Below, piece after piece: positions 1 to 6,354 of a stretch of 8,086 bases of DNA (position 1 is the first letter of the stretch; each line of letters begins with the position of its first letter). Source of the stretch: UBA2329 sp964577215 (GTDB taxonomy: Bacteria > Bacteroidota > Bacteroidia > Chitinophagales > Saprospiraceae). The stretch lies in contig CAZNYK010000155.1 of NCBI GenBank assembly GCA_964577215.1, forward strand, positions 1-8,086. Direction: 5' to 3'. The notes beneath the pieces are model-generated. The model worked only from the letters and a program-made list of their open reading frames with translations, was not told the DNA's origin and searched no databases. The position numbers were made by a program, and so were the translations under genes.

Positions 1-869
1 GGCATTCCTATCTTCAATGTCCCATCGTTTTTCACTAATACCTTCACGGCATACACGAGATTGACGCGTTGTTCTTTGGTCTGAACGATACGAGGCGTGA
101 ACTCCGCTTTGGGGCTTACCCAACTCAAAGTACCGCTTAATTCGCGGTTGCTTTTTCCGTCCTGGTCCACCAACACCGTCACTTTTTCCCCTAATTTAAT
201 ATTCGGCAATTGGTCGCCGCCGACATACGCCCGCAGCGTCATTTGCTCCATATCGGCAATTTTGTAGAGCGGCTTTCCGGGCGCCGTCACCTCGTGCTGC
301 TCTGCCAGCTTGAGCAGTACCATGCCGCCGATGGGATTGACGATATAGCAGCGGGCGATCTGGTCTTCAATCTGTTGGATTTGTACGCGCAGCGGGTCGG
401 TTTCGCCGAGGATGGCGGTGTTGACGTCGCGGTTTTGCTTGCGCGCGGCGGCGATCTGGCGTTCCACCACCAGCAATTGGCCCTCCATGTCGTCCAATTG
501 CTTGCGGGTGGCGGCATTGTCTTGTACCAGGGCTTTGAGGCGGTCCCTTTCGCGCAACAGATTGCGGCGTTGTTCTTCCAGCACCTCGATCTGCGGCTGC
601 ACATCCTGGGTTTTGCCTTGCACGGTGCGGATGGATGCCAGCAGTTGCATTTTGCGCAGGTGCAGGGCGGTGGTGTCTATAATGCCCACGACCTGTCCGG
701 CTTCCAGGGTTTGGCCTTCTTCCAGGTCCAACCGGAGTATTTTGCCGGCGCCTTCCGAGGAAACCAGCACTTCTTTAGCTTCAAAGTTGCCGTAAGCGTC
801 GGAGGTATTTTCTTCGATTTGGCAAGCGCCCAATGCGAGTAACGGCAGCAGAAAAATGGTTCTTTTCAT
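1..869 (-). CDS. HlyD/YbhG-like periplasmic adaptor lipoprotein (partial, C-terminus cut by window edge)
   Basis: Membrane fusion (adaptor) subunit that would link an inner-membrane ABC exporter to the TolC-like channel encoded just upstream. Translation from the ATG at 869 stays open to base 1, giving 289 full codons. Seen: a signal peptide with a lipobox (LGAC, Cys16), so it is probably a lipoprotein; a first lipoyl half around residues 35-67 (GKILRLDLEEGQTLEAGQVV); a coiled-coil hairpin around 70-172; a second lipoyl half around 173-205 (IVNPIGGMVLL); then a beta-barrel segment ending RVNLVYAVKV and IGMP, which resembles the end of YbhG-type adaptors. Family members have roughly 310-340 residues, so only the last few tens are missing. 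It follows the channel gene after 60 bases in the same direction and probably shares its transcript. The start has no clear Shine-Dalgarno, only A-rich sequence. Antisense and other-frame ORFs here are shadows. The family call is secure; the transported substrate is unknown. Confidence 0.88.
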   Translation of the reverse strand, partial: MKRTIFLLPLLALGACQIEENTSDAYGNFEAKEVLVSSEGAGKILRLDLEEGQTLEAGQVVGIIDTTALHLRKMQLLASIRTVQGKTQDVQPQIEVLEEQRRNLLRERDRLKALVQDNAATRKQLDDMEGQLLVVERQIAAARKQNRDVNTAILGETDPLRVQIQQIEDQIARCYIVNPIGGMVLLKLAEQHEVTAPGKPLYKIADMEQMTLRAYVGGDQLPNIKLGEKVTVLVDQDGKSNRELSGTLSWVSPKAEFTPRIVQTKEQRVNLVYAVKVLVKNDGTLKIGM

Positions 870-891
870 GGCAATAATTTTATCCCTGAAA

Positions 892-903
892 GCTCCCGGG
901 AGC
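892..903. repeat. Perfect 12-base palindrome in the channel-adaptor spacer
   Basis: GCTCCCGGGAGC lies in the 60-base spacer between the channel stop and the adaptor start. A second inverted pair, AAGCTC (890-895) and GAGCTT (916-921), overlaps it. Either could form a small hairpin in the mRNA. No U tract follows, so it is not a standard terminator; a processing or stabilising hairpin is possible, and so is chance. Confidence 0.4.
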
Positions 904-929
904 CGGTCATGGTCAGAGCTTACAGGTCT

Positions 930-2204
930 TTACAACAGTCCTTTCAAGGTTAACAGGTTGATCTTCGTCAATTGAAGCTGGACCCGGCGGTTTTGCAAGG
1001 CAAGTTGCGCCTGGGTAAGGGCATTTTGTTGCTCGATATAATCGGTAGCGGTAGCGGCGCCTCTTTCGAGTTGCGCCTGCACTTGGGCGAGGATGCGGTT
1101 TTGCAATGCAATGATCTCCTCATCCTTGGCCATGAGCGCGGCCACGTCGTCAATCTGGCTCAGAAGTTGCGCTTCCCGCGCGTCTAACTGGCGATCGAAC
1201 GCAGCGCGTTGATTGTCGACGCTCAGCGCTTGCAGGCTCAGCAATTCGCGGTCCCGGTCGGATTGTTTCCAGTCGTGTATGCGCCAACTCAGGGCAAGCC
1301 CTGCCGCGCCGAAAGGGCTGAGATTGTTATCGAAAAAGTTGAATGGATTAGGATAACCGATGCCTGCCTGCACCCATGCGCTAAGCCGCGGCTTTTTGGA
1401 GGCCGCGATCAGTTCTTCAGAGGCCGCGATGTGTTGCTTCTGCAAGTCGAAAAGGCGGTATTCGGCCCGTTGCGCAGGCCCGTTGAGGGCGGGCAAATCC
1501 GCTGCCGGCAATTCGAGTACGGCATCGTCTGCGAGGGGAAGCTGTATCCATGCAGAAAGAGCGTCCAGCATGGCCCGCTGCTCGCTCCGGCTTTCGGCAA
1601 TGCGGGTTTCCACACGCAATACCTCCACATCCAAGCGGTCTGCATCGCCGGGTAGCGCGACGCCGTGCCGCACGCCAGCTTCTACGGCAGCACGGCGGGA
1701 ACGAAGGTTTTCGAGGCTATTGCGCAACACGGCCTCCCGTTCGCGCAGCAGCAGCACTCCCAGGAACAGTTCATTGAGGCGGGGCTTGAGTTGCTCCAAT
1801 TCCACCCTGAGGGCCTGCTCCCCTGCCGGGAGCGCGGCTCGCTCAAGCCTTTGCCTGGCACTGGAAAGACCGCCGTCGAAGATCACATAAGCGGCATCTA
1901 CACTGCTTTGAAGGCTGTACAGGGGGAGTTCGGGAATATTGGCCCCAGGTAATTCCAGTGGAAATTTGACCACGTCGCTTTGCAGGCGGGCGCGGCTGTT
2001 CCACTGTAAATCGGGCAGGCGCGAGGCATCAATCTGAGCCAGCCTCACGGCAGAACTTTGCTGCAATACGCCGAATTGCTTCTGCAGGGGGTGCGCATCC
2101 AGCACCATTCTGTAGCACTCCTCTAAAGCAAGGCGATTAACCGTTTGGGTAAACCCGTGGTAAAAAAACAGAAAAATAAAGGCAATGAGCAAATTGAATC
2201 GCAT
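930..2204 (-). CDS. TolC-family outer-membrane efflux channel
   Basis: Outer-membrane channel component of a tripartite exporter, 424 residues, a usual length for Bacteroidota members. Residues 1-19 form a signal peptide (MRFNLLIAFIFLFFYHGFTQ) with no lipobox cysteine, so it is unlikely to be lipidated. Two OEP repeats follow, about residues 25-225 and 235-424. Each has long amphipathic helices and a strand-like segment; the second contains SPFGAAGLALSWRIHDW, which resembles the membrane strands of TolC relatives, and the first carries the typical LPGDADRLDVEVLRVE helix. It starts 15 bases after the repressor gene and has an unusually good ribosome site (AAGGAG, seven bases before ATG). The adaptor gene follows. 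These positions argue for one operon of repressor, channel and adaptor. The family assignment is firm; whether it exports drugs, lipids or another substrate cannot be read from the sequence. Confidence 0.93.
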   Translation of the reverse strand: MRFNLLIAFIFLFFYHGFTQTVNRLALEECYRMVLDAHPLQKQFGVLQQSSAVRLAQIDASRLPDLQWNSRARLQSDVVKFPLELPGANIPELPLYSLQSSVDAAYVIFDGGLSSARQRLERAALPAGEQALRVELEQLKPRLNELFLGVLLLREREAVLRNSLENLRSRRAAVEAGVRHGVALPGDADRLDVEVLRVETRIAESRSEQRAMLDALSAWIQLPLADDAVLELPAADLPALNGPAQRAEYRLFDLQKQHIAASEELIAASKKPRLSAWVQAGIGYPNPFNFFDNNLSPFGAAGLALSWRIHDWKQSDRDRELLSLQALSVDNQRAAFDRQLDAREAQLLSQIDDVAALMAKDEEIIALQNRILAQVQAQLERGAATATDYIEQQNALTQAQLALQNRRVQLQLTKINLLTLKGLL

Positions 2205-2211
2205 ATCTTGA

Positions 2212-2217
2212 CTCCTT
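2212..2217 (-). promoter_or_regulatory. Strong Shine-Dalgarno for the TolC-like gene
   Basis: On the minus strand AAGGAG lies seven bases before the ATG at 2204 and just after the repressor stop codon at 2220-2222. Strong Shine-Dalgarno sites are uncommon in Bacteroidota, so this one supports both the chosen start and efficient reinitiation or coupled translation after the repressor. Confidence 0.7.
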
Positions 2218-2219
2218 GG

Positions 2220-2834
2220 TTAATTGTTATCAATTTTGATCGCCTGGAGAATAAAGTCTGTGACCTCCTTTTTCCTGCTCCGCATGAACTGAAGATAACT
2301 CTCGTCATCAACCCCCATAATGGCCTGGAGCATGGGCCTGGCAGCAAAGGGGAATACGCACATCGACATCACGTGCATCCACAAATGCAGCGGGCTGATA
2401 CGGCGAATACGGCCCGCATCTGCTTCTAACTGCAACTGCGCGATCAATTTCATGGGACTGGGCAACTCTTTTCTGCTGAGAATGCCCCGGACGAACTCCC
2501 CGGGATGGCGGTTCATCTCGCCGATCACAAAGGCAGGCAGATAAGGGTTTTGAATCAGCATCTCGATATATTCCTCCACAAAACGTTCAATCTTTTCCCC
2601 GATGAGGAGATCGGCGTCAAAGATCCGGTTTACCCTGGGAACGAATTGATCGAACGCTTCGTGAAAAACCGAAAGAAATAACTTTTCCTTGTTCTGGAAA
2701 TAGTAATGCAGCAAGCCTTTGTTGATGCCTGCCTCGTCGGCGATCTCCTGCATGCGCGCAGCTGCGTAGCCTTTTTTGGTGAACACCTCCTTTGCCGCTA
2801 CCCGTATTTTGTGCTCTGTGCCGGTTTCTTCCAT
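2220..2834 (-). CDS. TetR/AcrR-family transcriptional repressor
   Basis: DNA-binding regulator, first gene of the efflux operon. With the ATG at 2834 it has 204 residues, typical for the family. The N-terminal TetR domain is clear: helix 1 around residues 7-20 (KIRVAAKEVFTKKGY), then the helix-turn-helix around 24-52 (MQEIADEAGINKGLLHYYF, followed by NKEKL). The rest is a helical ligand and dimerisation domain, poorly conserved as usual. An in-frame TTG at 2843 would add three residues, but the predicted transcript starts near 2855, which would leave only about ten bases of leader, so the ATG is preferred. The channel gene starts 15 bases downstream. By analogy with TetR-controlled ybhG loci, it probably represses its own operon until a ligand binds. 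The likely operator is the inverted repeat at 2841-2877. The ligand is unknown. Confidence 0.93.
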   Translation of the reverse strand: MEETGTEHKIRVAAKEVFTKKGYAAARMQEIADEAGINKGLLHYYFQNKEKLFLSVFHEAFDQFVPRVNRIFDADLLIGEKIERFVEEYIEMLIQNPYLPAFVIGEMNRHPGEFVRGILSRKELPSPMKLIAQLQLEADAGRIRRISPLHLWMHVMSMCVFPFAARPMLQAIMGVDDESYLQFMRSRKKEVTDFILQAIKIDNN

Positions 2835-2840
2835 TTTAAC

Positions 2841-2877
2841 CAAATGGGTAAATTTTAGGCAAAGGTAATCCCATTTG
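2841..2877. promoter_or_regulatory. Candidate TetR operator: inverted repeat bracketing the -7 box
   Basis: CAAATGGG (2841-2848) and its exact reverse complement CCCATTTG (2870-2877) are separated by 21 bases. One arm lies between the -33 and -7 elements, the other spans the predicted start of the transcript, so bound protein would block polymerase. The 37-base span is longer than a classical single-dimer TetR site and might hold two dimers. The repeat is seen; binding by the adjacent regulator is inferred. Confidence 0.45.
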
Positions 2878-2890
2878 CTGCGCTTGTCAA
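2860..2890 (-). promoter_or_regulatory. Bacteroidota-type promoter of the tetR-tolC-adaptor operon
   Basis: On the minus strand TTGACA (2890-2885) is followed after 17 bases by TACCTTTG (2867-2860), a full match to the Bacteroidota -7 consensus TAnnTTTG with its -33 TTG at 20 bases. A transcript would begin near 2853-2856 and leave about 20 bases before the ATG at 2834. Motif and spacing are seen directly; activity is inferred. Confidence 0.65.
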
Positions 2891-2930
2891 GTCCTGGTTG
2901 AAATTTTTTAATTAATACAGGATGTACAGC

Positions 2931-3419
2931 TTACAGCGGCTCTGCCTTATATACAAAGTACCGGGTATCGCCCTGCCAGGGGAAAGTGCGGAAATGCTCC
3001 TTGTAATATAGCCGCACCTGCCTTCCCTCGTATTGCTGGATTTGTTGGTACACAGCCCGGTTCTTTACGGAGAATTCCCAGACGTTGCCCGGCGCCATGG
3101 TAGGCTGCCCCGGCGCATAAACGCCAAGGAACAGTTCCCCCTCATGGGTCTTGAAAATGGTCCCTTTGCGGGAAAGCTTCAGGAGTTGCCCCGAGCGGGA
3201 GCCGGAGCTGTAGGTCATATTGCCAAATCCATAATACCCGCCCCCTACCAGTATGCCCAGCAGCAAAAGCAGCAGCAGCACTCTTTTGGTGATCCGGAGG
3301 GTTTTACGGCCAACCTCCCGGGCGCCGTCTTTGATCACTTCACGAAATTCGCTCATGGCTTTGTTTTTGATGTTTGCTACTGCAAGAACACCCCGTGCAA
3401 GGAGCGCGGTTGTGCCCAT
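2931..3419 (-). CDS. Conserved Bacteroidota small membrane-anchored protein of unknown function
   Basis: The reading frame gives 162 residues from the ATG at 3419. A second in-frame ATG at 3356 would give 141 residues starting MSEFREVIKD and could be the true start. The first start overlaps the upstream hydrolase stop (TGATG) and has an AAGG a few bases ahead, favouring coupled translation, so the longer form is listed. Seen (long numbering): a basic helix, one transmembrane segment around 46-64 (VLLLLLLLGILVGGGYYGF), then a soluble domain with YSSGSRSGQLLKLSRKG and IFKTHEGEL at about 70-96. I recall this GxRSG...KxSxKG...FKTxEGEL pattern from short Bacteroidota proteins often labelled '6-phosphogluconate dehydrogenase'; nothing here looks like that enzyme, so the label is probably an annotation error. 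The C-terminal domain most likely faces the periplasm. Role unknown; co-transcription with the hydrolase suggests envelope work. Confidence 0.8.
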   Translation of the reverse strand: MGTTALLARGVLAVANIKNKAMSEFREVIKDGAREVGRKTLRITKRVLLLLLLLGILVGGGYYGFGNMTYSSGSRSGQLLKLSRKGTIFKTHEGELFLGVYAPGQPTMAPGNVWEFSVKNRAVYQQIQQYEGRQVRLYYKEHFRTFPWQGDTRYFVYKAEPL

Positions 3420-4942
3420 CAGCCTTTTTTCTTCAACGCAGGGATCTTCTGCCCGCCCTGGTGCAGCACCAGGCGCTCCACCTCGCCGGCATCGTTGCGA
3501 AAAAATTCCACCTGGGCGTCCACTACCTTGAGGAAAAAGAAGTCTTTTTTCTCAGCAAAAACCGGGAATTTGGGCTGGCCGGTAGCCTGCGTCATCAACT
3601 GCCCGTCCTCGAGGGTAAAGGTAAGCGCAAACGCAGGCGTTACCTCATACGTGCCGACATAATGCTGCAACACCTCCGGATCGAGTTGTATCTCCGTGCG
3701 GGTGGGCATGGCCTTGTCCGTTCTGAGCCAGGTGCTCGGCCCGGTTTGGTCTCTCATGATCACCGCATCCACCTTGCCGCCGGCATCGCGGCGGAATTCG
3801 AGCGTGGTAGTGCTTCGCTCAAAGAAAACCTTGTCTTTGGCGTAGGGATGGATGACAAACTTGCTGCCGCCGGAACGCTGGGAGAAAAGCTGTCCGTTTT
3901 CAAGGCTGATGACCCGCATGGCAGAACCGTCCTCTAATTCAAAGGTACCGGTATATGCCTCCAAATCCGCTGCCGGCAGTTCAATTTTGTTCCATTCAAA
4001 AGGCTTGCCGATGACCAGACCGGCGATTTTCCGGGCGGCGCCCTCCGGCCCGTTGCTCTCGTCGTTGGAAAAGACGGCAACAAACGCCTTTTCTTTGGGC
4101 AGGTACAGAGAAGCAGTGAGGAAGCCGTTGATGCCGCCGCCGTGCTCGATGCTGGGGCTGCCCTGCAAGTCGCCGAGGAACCAGCCGTAGCCGTAGTTGG
4201 TCGGCTTNNNNNNNNNNNNNNNNNNNNNNNNNNNNNNNNNNNNNNNNNNNNNNNNNNNNNNNNNNNNNNNNNNNNNNNNNNNNNNNNNNNNNNNNNNNNN
4301 NNNNNNNTTTTTCATGCCGAGGGGTTTGAAGAAGGTCTCTTCGAGATAGGCGTCGTAGGGCTTGCCCGATACTTTTTCGATGATGACGCCGAGCAGGAAG
4401 TAGCCGGAGTTGTTGTAGAGCCACTTTTCACCGGGCGCGAAATCCATCGGCTTGTCCTTGAAGAAGGCGAGGAACTCTTCCGGCTTTTTGTCTATCCGCA
4501 TAGCAGACCCGAATTCTGCCATACTGGTGTAGCTTTTTATGCCGGAGGTATGGGTGAGCAGGTGCTCGACGGTGATTTTATGGCCCTGGGTGGGATAATC
4601 GGGGAGGTATTTGGTGATCTCATCGTTAACGGACAGCTTGCCTTCCTCCTCTAATTTGAGGATGGCCGCAGCGGTGAACTGCTTGGTGATGGATCCGATC
4701 CGAAATACGTGCTCCGGCTTCATCGGCACATCCAATTCCAGGTTGGCCATGCCGAAGGCTTTGCGATAGATCACCTGGTCGCCCTTCACTACAATGGCGG
4801 CGCAGCCCGGGCCTTCGGAGGGGTACTGTTCGGATAACAACTTGTCAATTTTGGAAGCAAGATCCTGGGCAGCCAAACTGCCGAATGAGGCAAGCGCGAC
4901 AAGCGCGACGAGGCCGATGCGAAACAGAAAAGAAGTCTTCAT
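3419..4942 (-). CDS. Secreted serine hydrolase, class C beta-lactamase/PBP family, with two DUF3471-like domains (contains assembly gap)
   Basis: Serine hydrolase of the beta-lactamase/D-Ala-D-Ala carboxypeptidase/esterase superfamily (PF00144). Residues 1-25 are a signal peptide, with cleavage likely before Gln26. All three catalytic motifs are present: S84-I-T-K87 (nucleophile and general base), Y176-N-N178 (YxN) and H267-G-G (the KTG equivalent); numbers after 211 depend on the gap length. Two tandem C-terminal beta domains follow, about 322-405 and 418-505, sharing the pattern 'YxGTxE...LENGQL / LEDGQL...F' and resembling DUF3471. The catalytic part is interrupted by 100 N directly after KPLGMK and resumes at KPTNYGYGWF. 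The frame is kept across the gap. The substrate cannot be deduced: many such proteins are peptidases or esterases rather than antibiotic-degrading enzymes, so no resistance claim is made. The small membrane protein gene overlaps its stop codon. Confidence 0.88.
   Translation of the reverse strand: MKTSFLFRIGLVALVALASFGSLAAQDLASKIDKLLSEQYPSEGPGCAAIVVKGDQVIYRKAFGMANLELDVPMKPEHVFRIGSITKQFTAAAILKLEEEGKLSVNDEITKYLPDYPTQGHKITVEHLLTHTSGIKSYTSMAEFGSAMRIDKKPEEFLAFFKDKPMDFAPGEKWLYNNSGYFLLGVIIEKVSGKPYDAYLEETFFKPLGMKXXXXXXXXXXXXXXXXXXXXXXXXXXXXXXXXXXKPTNYGYGWFLGDLQGSPSIEHGGGINGFLTASLYLPKEKAFVAVFSNDESNGPEGAARKIAGLVIGKPFEWNKIELPAADLEAYTGTFELEDGSAMRVISLENGQLFSQRSGGSKFVIHPYAKDKVFFERSTTTLEFRRDAGGKVDAVIMRDQTGPSTWLRTDKAMPTRTEIQLDPEVLQHYVGTYEVTPAFALTFTLEDGQLMTQATGQPKFPVFAEKKDFFFLKVVDAQVEFFRNDAGEVERLVLHQGGQKIPALKKKG
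4208..4307. other. Assembly gap (exactly 100 N) inside the serine hydrolase gene
   Basis: A run of exactly 100 N, the usual placeholder for a gap of unknown size. Reading the minus strand, the codon entering the gap begins AA (Lys or Asn) and the codon leaving it is AAG, so any true length must be one more than a multiple of three to keep the gene open. The hidden part holds the segment between the PLGM motif and YGYGW. Confidence 0.97.
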
Positions 4943-4965
4943 GATGATCTTTTGATTTTTGACGG

Positions 4966-4998
4966 CAAGTGTAAAGATAAATGCGCCTGGCGCCCAAA
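4966..4998 (-). promoter_or_regulatory. Candidate promoter of the serine hydrolase gene
   Basis: On the minus strand TTTG (4998-4995) is followed after 21 bases by TACACTTG (4973-4966), seven of eight matches to TAnnTTTG. The start of transcription would lie near 4960, about 18 bases before the ATG at 4942. An overlapping TATCTTTA (4979-4972) is an alternative -7 box but has poorer spacing. The site lies downstream of the terminator at 5056-5100, as expected for a new transcription unit. Confidence 0.42.
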
Positions 4999-5055
4999 GA
5001 AATCAGATGAAGGGGGCGTTTTTCCCGGCAGGGACTCCGGGCTGCCATCCCGCCC

Positions 5056-5100
5056 GGAAAAGAAACAAGCCACCCCGGATGCGCGATCCGGGATGGCTTG
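5056..5100 (-). terminator. Rho-independent terminator of the coiled-coil protein gene
   Basis: Arms 5086-5100 and 5066-5080 form a 15-base-pair stem around a five-base loop (5081-5085). Read on the minus strand every pair is complementary, with one G-U wobble that would be a C-A mismatch on the plus strand, so the hairpin is built for minus-strand RNA. It is followed by TTTCTTTTCC (5065-5056). It lies 57 bases after the stop at 5157-5159 and isolates that gene from the hydrolase operon. Confidence 0.8.
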
Positions 5101-5156
5101 CAGCAGCGGCCAACCCTAAGCTGTCAGACGCAGGCGAAGGGGTGGCGTGGACACTA

Positions 5157-6188
5157 CTATTTCAGTACCACCGAGCCTTTGCCGGCCAGGAAGCCCTTGT
5201 TGTAAATCTCTACTTCGTACTTGCCCTTGGAAAAAGGCTGGTTGGGCGACCAAACAGCGCACATTTTCTGCGGGGTTCCGTTGTAATTGAATTCCTTTTC
5301 CATCGTGTAGCGGATCTGCTCATTGTCGGCTGCAGTGAAAGCGCCGGAACCGAGTTCTTCAACCGCAAGGGTTTCCCCCAGGGGGCTGAGGATGCGGATA
5401 TAGTACACCTCTTTGCCGTTTTCGGCCACTTCGTTGGAGGTAGTATTAAAGCACACCTGCAATTGATCGATGTTGTCGGCGTAATTTTTCTTGATGGACT
5501 TGTCGTTCGATCTCCGTTTGAGGCCGGTCACTTCCACGCTTTGAACGGAAATCATGGAAGCGCGGTCCACCTTTTTAGCCAAAATGGTACGCTCCATTTC
5601 CACGCGTTCCTTTTCGCTGGTGAGAGCTGCTTTGGCCGCGGCCAGCTCTTCGTTGGTCATTTTCTGATTTGCCAGGTCTCCGGCCAGCGAATCTTTTTCT
5701 ACAGCCAGCATGCGATTTTGATCGCCGAGCTCCTGGTTTTCCTGGCGCAGTTGGTTGATTTCCGCCAGGTACTGTTCCACCTGCCCGGTGAGTTTTTTGA
5801 TCTCGGCGCGCGCTCTGTCCAAGTTTCCTTTGGTAGCGAGCAAGTCATCGATCCTGGACTTCTGGGATGCCAATTCTTCTTTTTGCTTGTCAATGAGTGC
5901 GTTAAGCTCTTCGTTGCTGCCTTTCATCTGCTCCAATTGCGAGAGCGCATCGTAGTATTGTTTTTCCAGGTCGGCGCGTACGGATTCGGTTTCATCTAAC
6001 TTTGCAGAGAGTTCGTTCTTTTGGCGGTCCTGCTTGAACTTGTTGACAAGCAAGAATGCATTGACACCCAGCAACGCCACGATAATGACCGAGGTGATGG
6101 CGATCAGGCGCTGACGGGAATTGCCGGATTCCGGGCTGTTCATAGGAGCGCCGGAGCCGGGAGCGGGTGTTGGATTAGGAGGAATCAT
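5157..6188 (-). CDS. Membrane-anchored coiled-coil protein with conserved C-terminal domain, unknown function
   Basis: 343 residues. Seen in order: a Pro/Gly/Ser-rich cytoplasmic tail (1-26), one transmembrane helix (about 27-49, LIAITSVIIVALLGVNAFLLV), a long charged coiled coil (about 52-208, with repeats such as NEELNALIDKQKEELASQK and NQLRQENQEL), then a probably beta-rich domain (about 215-343) with KKNYADNIDQLQVCF, YYIRILSPLGETLAVE and YEVEIYNKGFLAGKGS. The layout puts the coil and C-terminal domain in the periplasm, bound to the inner membrane. I recall similar proteins across Bacteroidota that pipelines name after SMC or chromosome partition proteins because of the coil; no ATP-binding or hinge domain is present, so that name is not justified. 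It appears to be a single-gene unit: a strong terminator follows, and the exonuclease gene is divergent. The start is the first ATG; a second one at residue 16 is possible. No convincing promoter was found upstream. Confidence 0.85.
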   Translation of the reverse strand: MIPPNPTPAPGSGAPMNSPESGNSRQRLIAITSVIIVALLGVNAFLLVNKFKQDRQKNELSAKLDETESVRADLEKQYYDALSQLEQMKGSNEELNALIDKQKEELASQKSRIDDLLATKGNLDRARAEIKKLTGQVEQYLAEINQLRQENQELGDQNRMLAVEKDSLAGDLANQKMTNEELAAAKAALTSEKERVEMERTILAKKVDRASMISVQSVEVTGLKRRSNDKSIKKNYADNIDQLQVCFNTTSNEVAENGKEVYYIRILSPLGETLAVEELGSGAFTAADNEQIRYTMEKEFNYNGTPQKMCAVWSPNQPFSKGKYEVEIYNKGFLAGKGSVVLK

Positions 6189-6354
6189 TGCGATCAGATT
6201 TTAATTGGTGAAAAACGATTACCAAACGATACCCACTCTGCGAAAATTGCCCGCGGCCGATACAGGTTTTAACATTTTTTTTGCATTTCGAGGTATTCTT
6301 CGCGATAATTGGCAAATAAATTCTACTTTTAGACCTCCATTTTCCTTTAGCCTT
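6189..6354. other. Divergent intergenic region, no firm promoter
   Basis: 166 bases between the coiled-coil gene and the exonuclease gene, so promoters for both should lie here. On the plus strand TACTTTTA (6324-6331) is a seven-of-eight match to TAnnTTTG about 23 bases before the exonuclease ATG, but no -33 element stands at the right distance. On the minus strand TATCGTTTG has one base too many between TA and TTTG. A run of eight T (6275-6282) is outside any gene. Confidence 0.3.

Noticed and set aside
210..842. Plus-strand open frame of 210 codons over the adaptor gene
   Set aside because: It is antisense to a clear HlyD-type protein with lipobox and lipoyl halves whose own frame is open to the window edge.
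3259..3281. CAG-like triplet run (Leu codons on the minus strand) as a microsatellite
   Set aside because: It is short, interrupted, and explained by the poly-leucine membrane segment of the small protein.
3419..4942. Antibiotic-resistance beta-lactamase
   Set aside because: The motifs define the broad serine hydrolase superfamily; the tandem DUF3471-like tail and the lack of specific AmpC features give no support for a resistance role.
5012..5052. Additional GC-rich hairpins (GGCAG/CTGCC, CCCGG/CCGGG) as a second terminator
   Set aside because: The stems are five pairs and mutually exclusive, and on the minus strand they are followed by A rather than U.
4959..5999. Plus-strand open frame of 346 codons antisense to the coiled-coil gene
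   Set aside because: It mirrors the minus-strand gene, has no recognisable domain, and begins across the hydrolase promoter and terminator. The minus-strand frame has a membrane helix, coiled coil and conserved motifs.
6205..6354. N-terminal extension of the exonuclease frame
   Set aside because: The 50 extra residues precede the ExoI motif, resemble no family sequence, and cover the likely promoter region; the ATG at 6355 places ExoI near residue 14 as usual.
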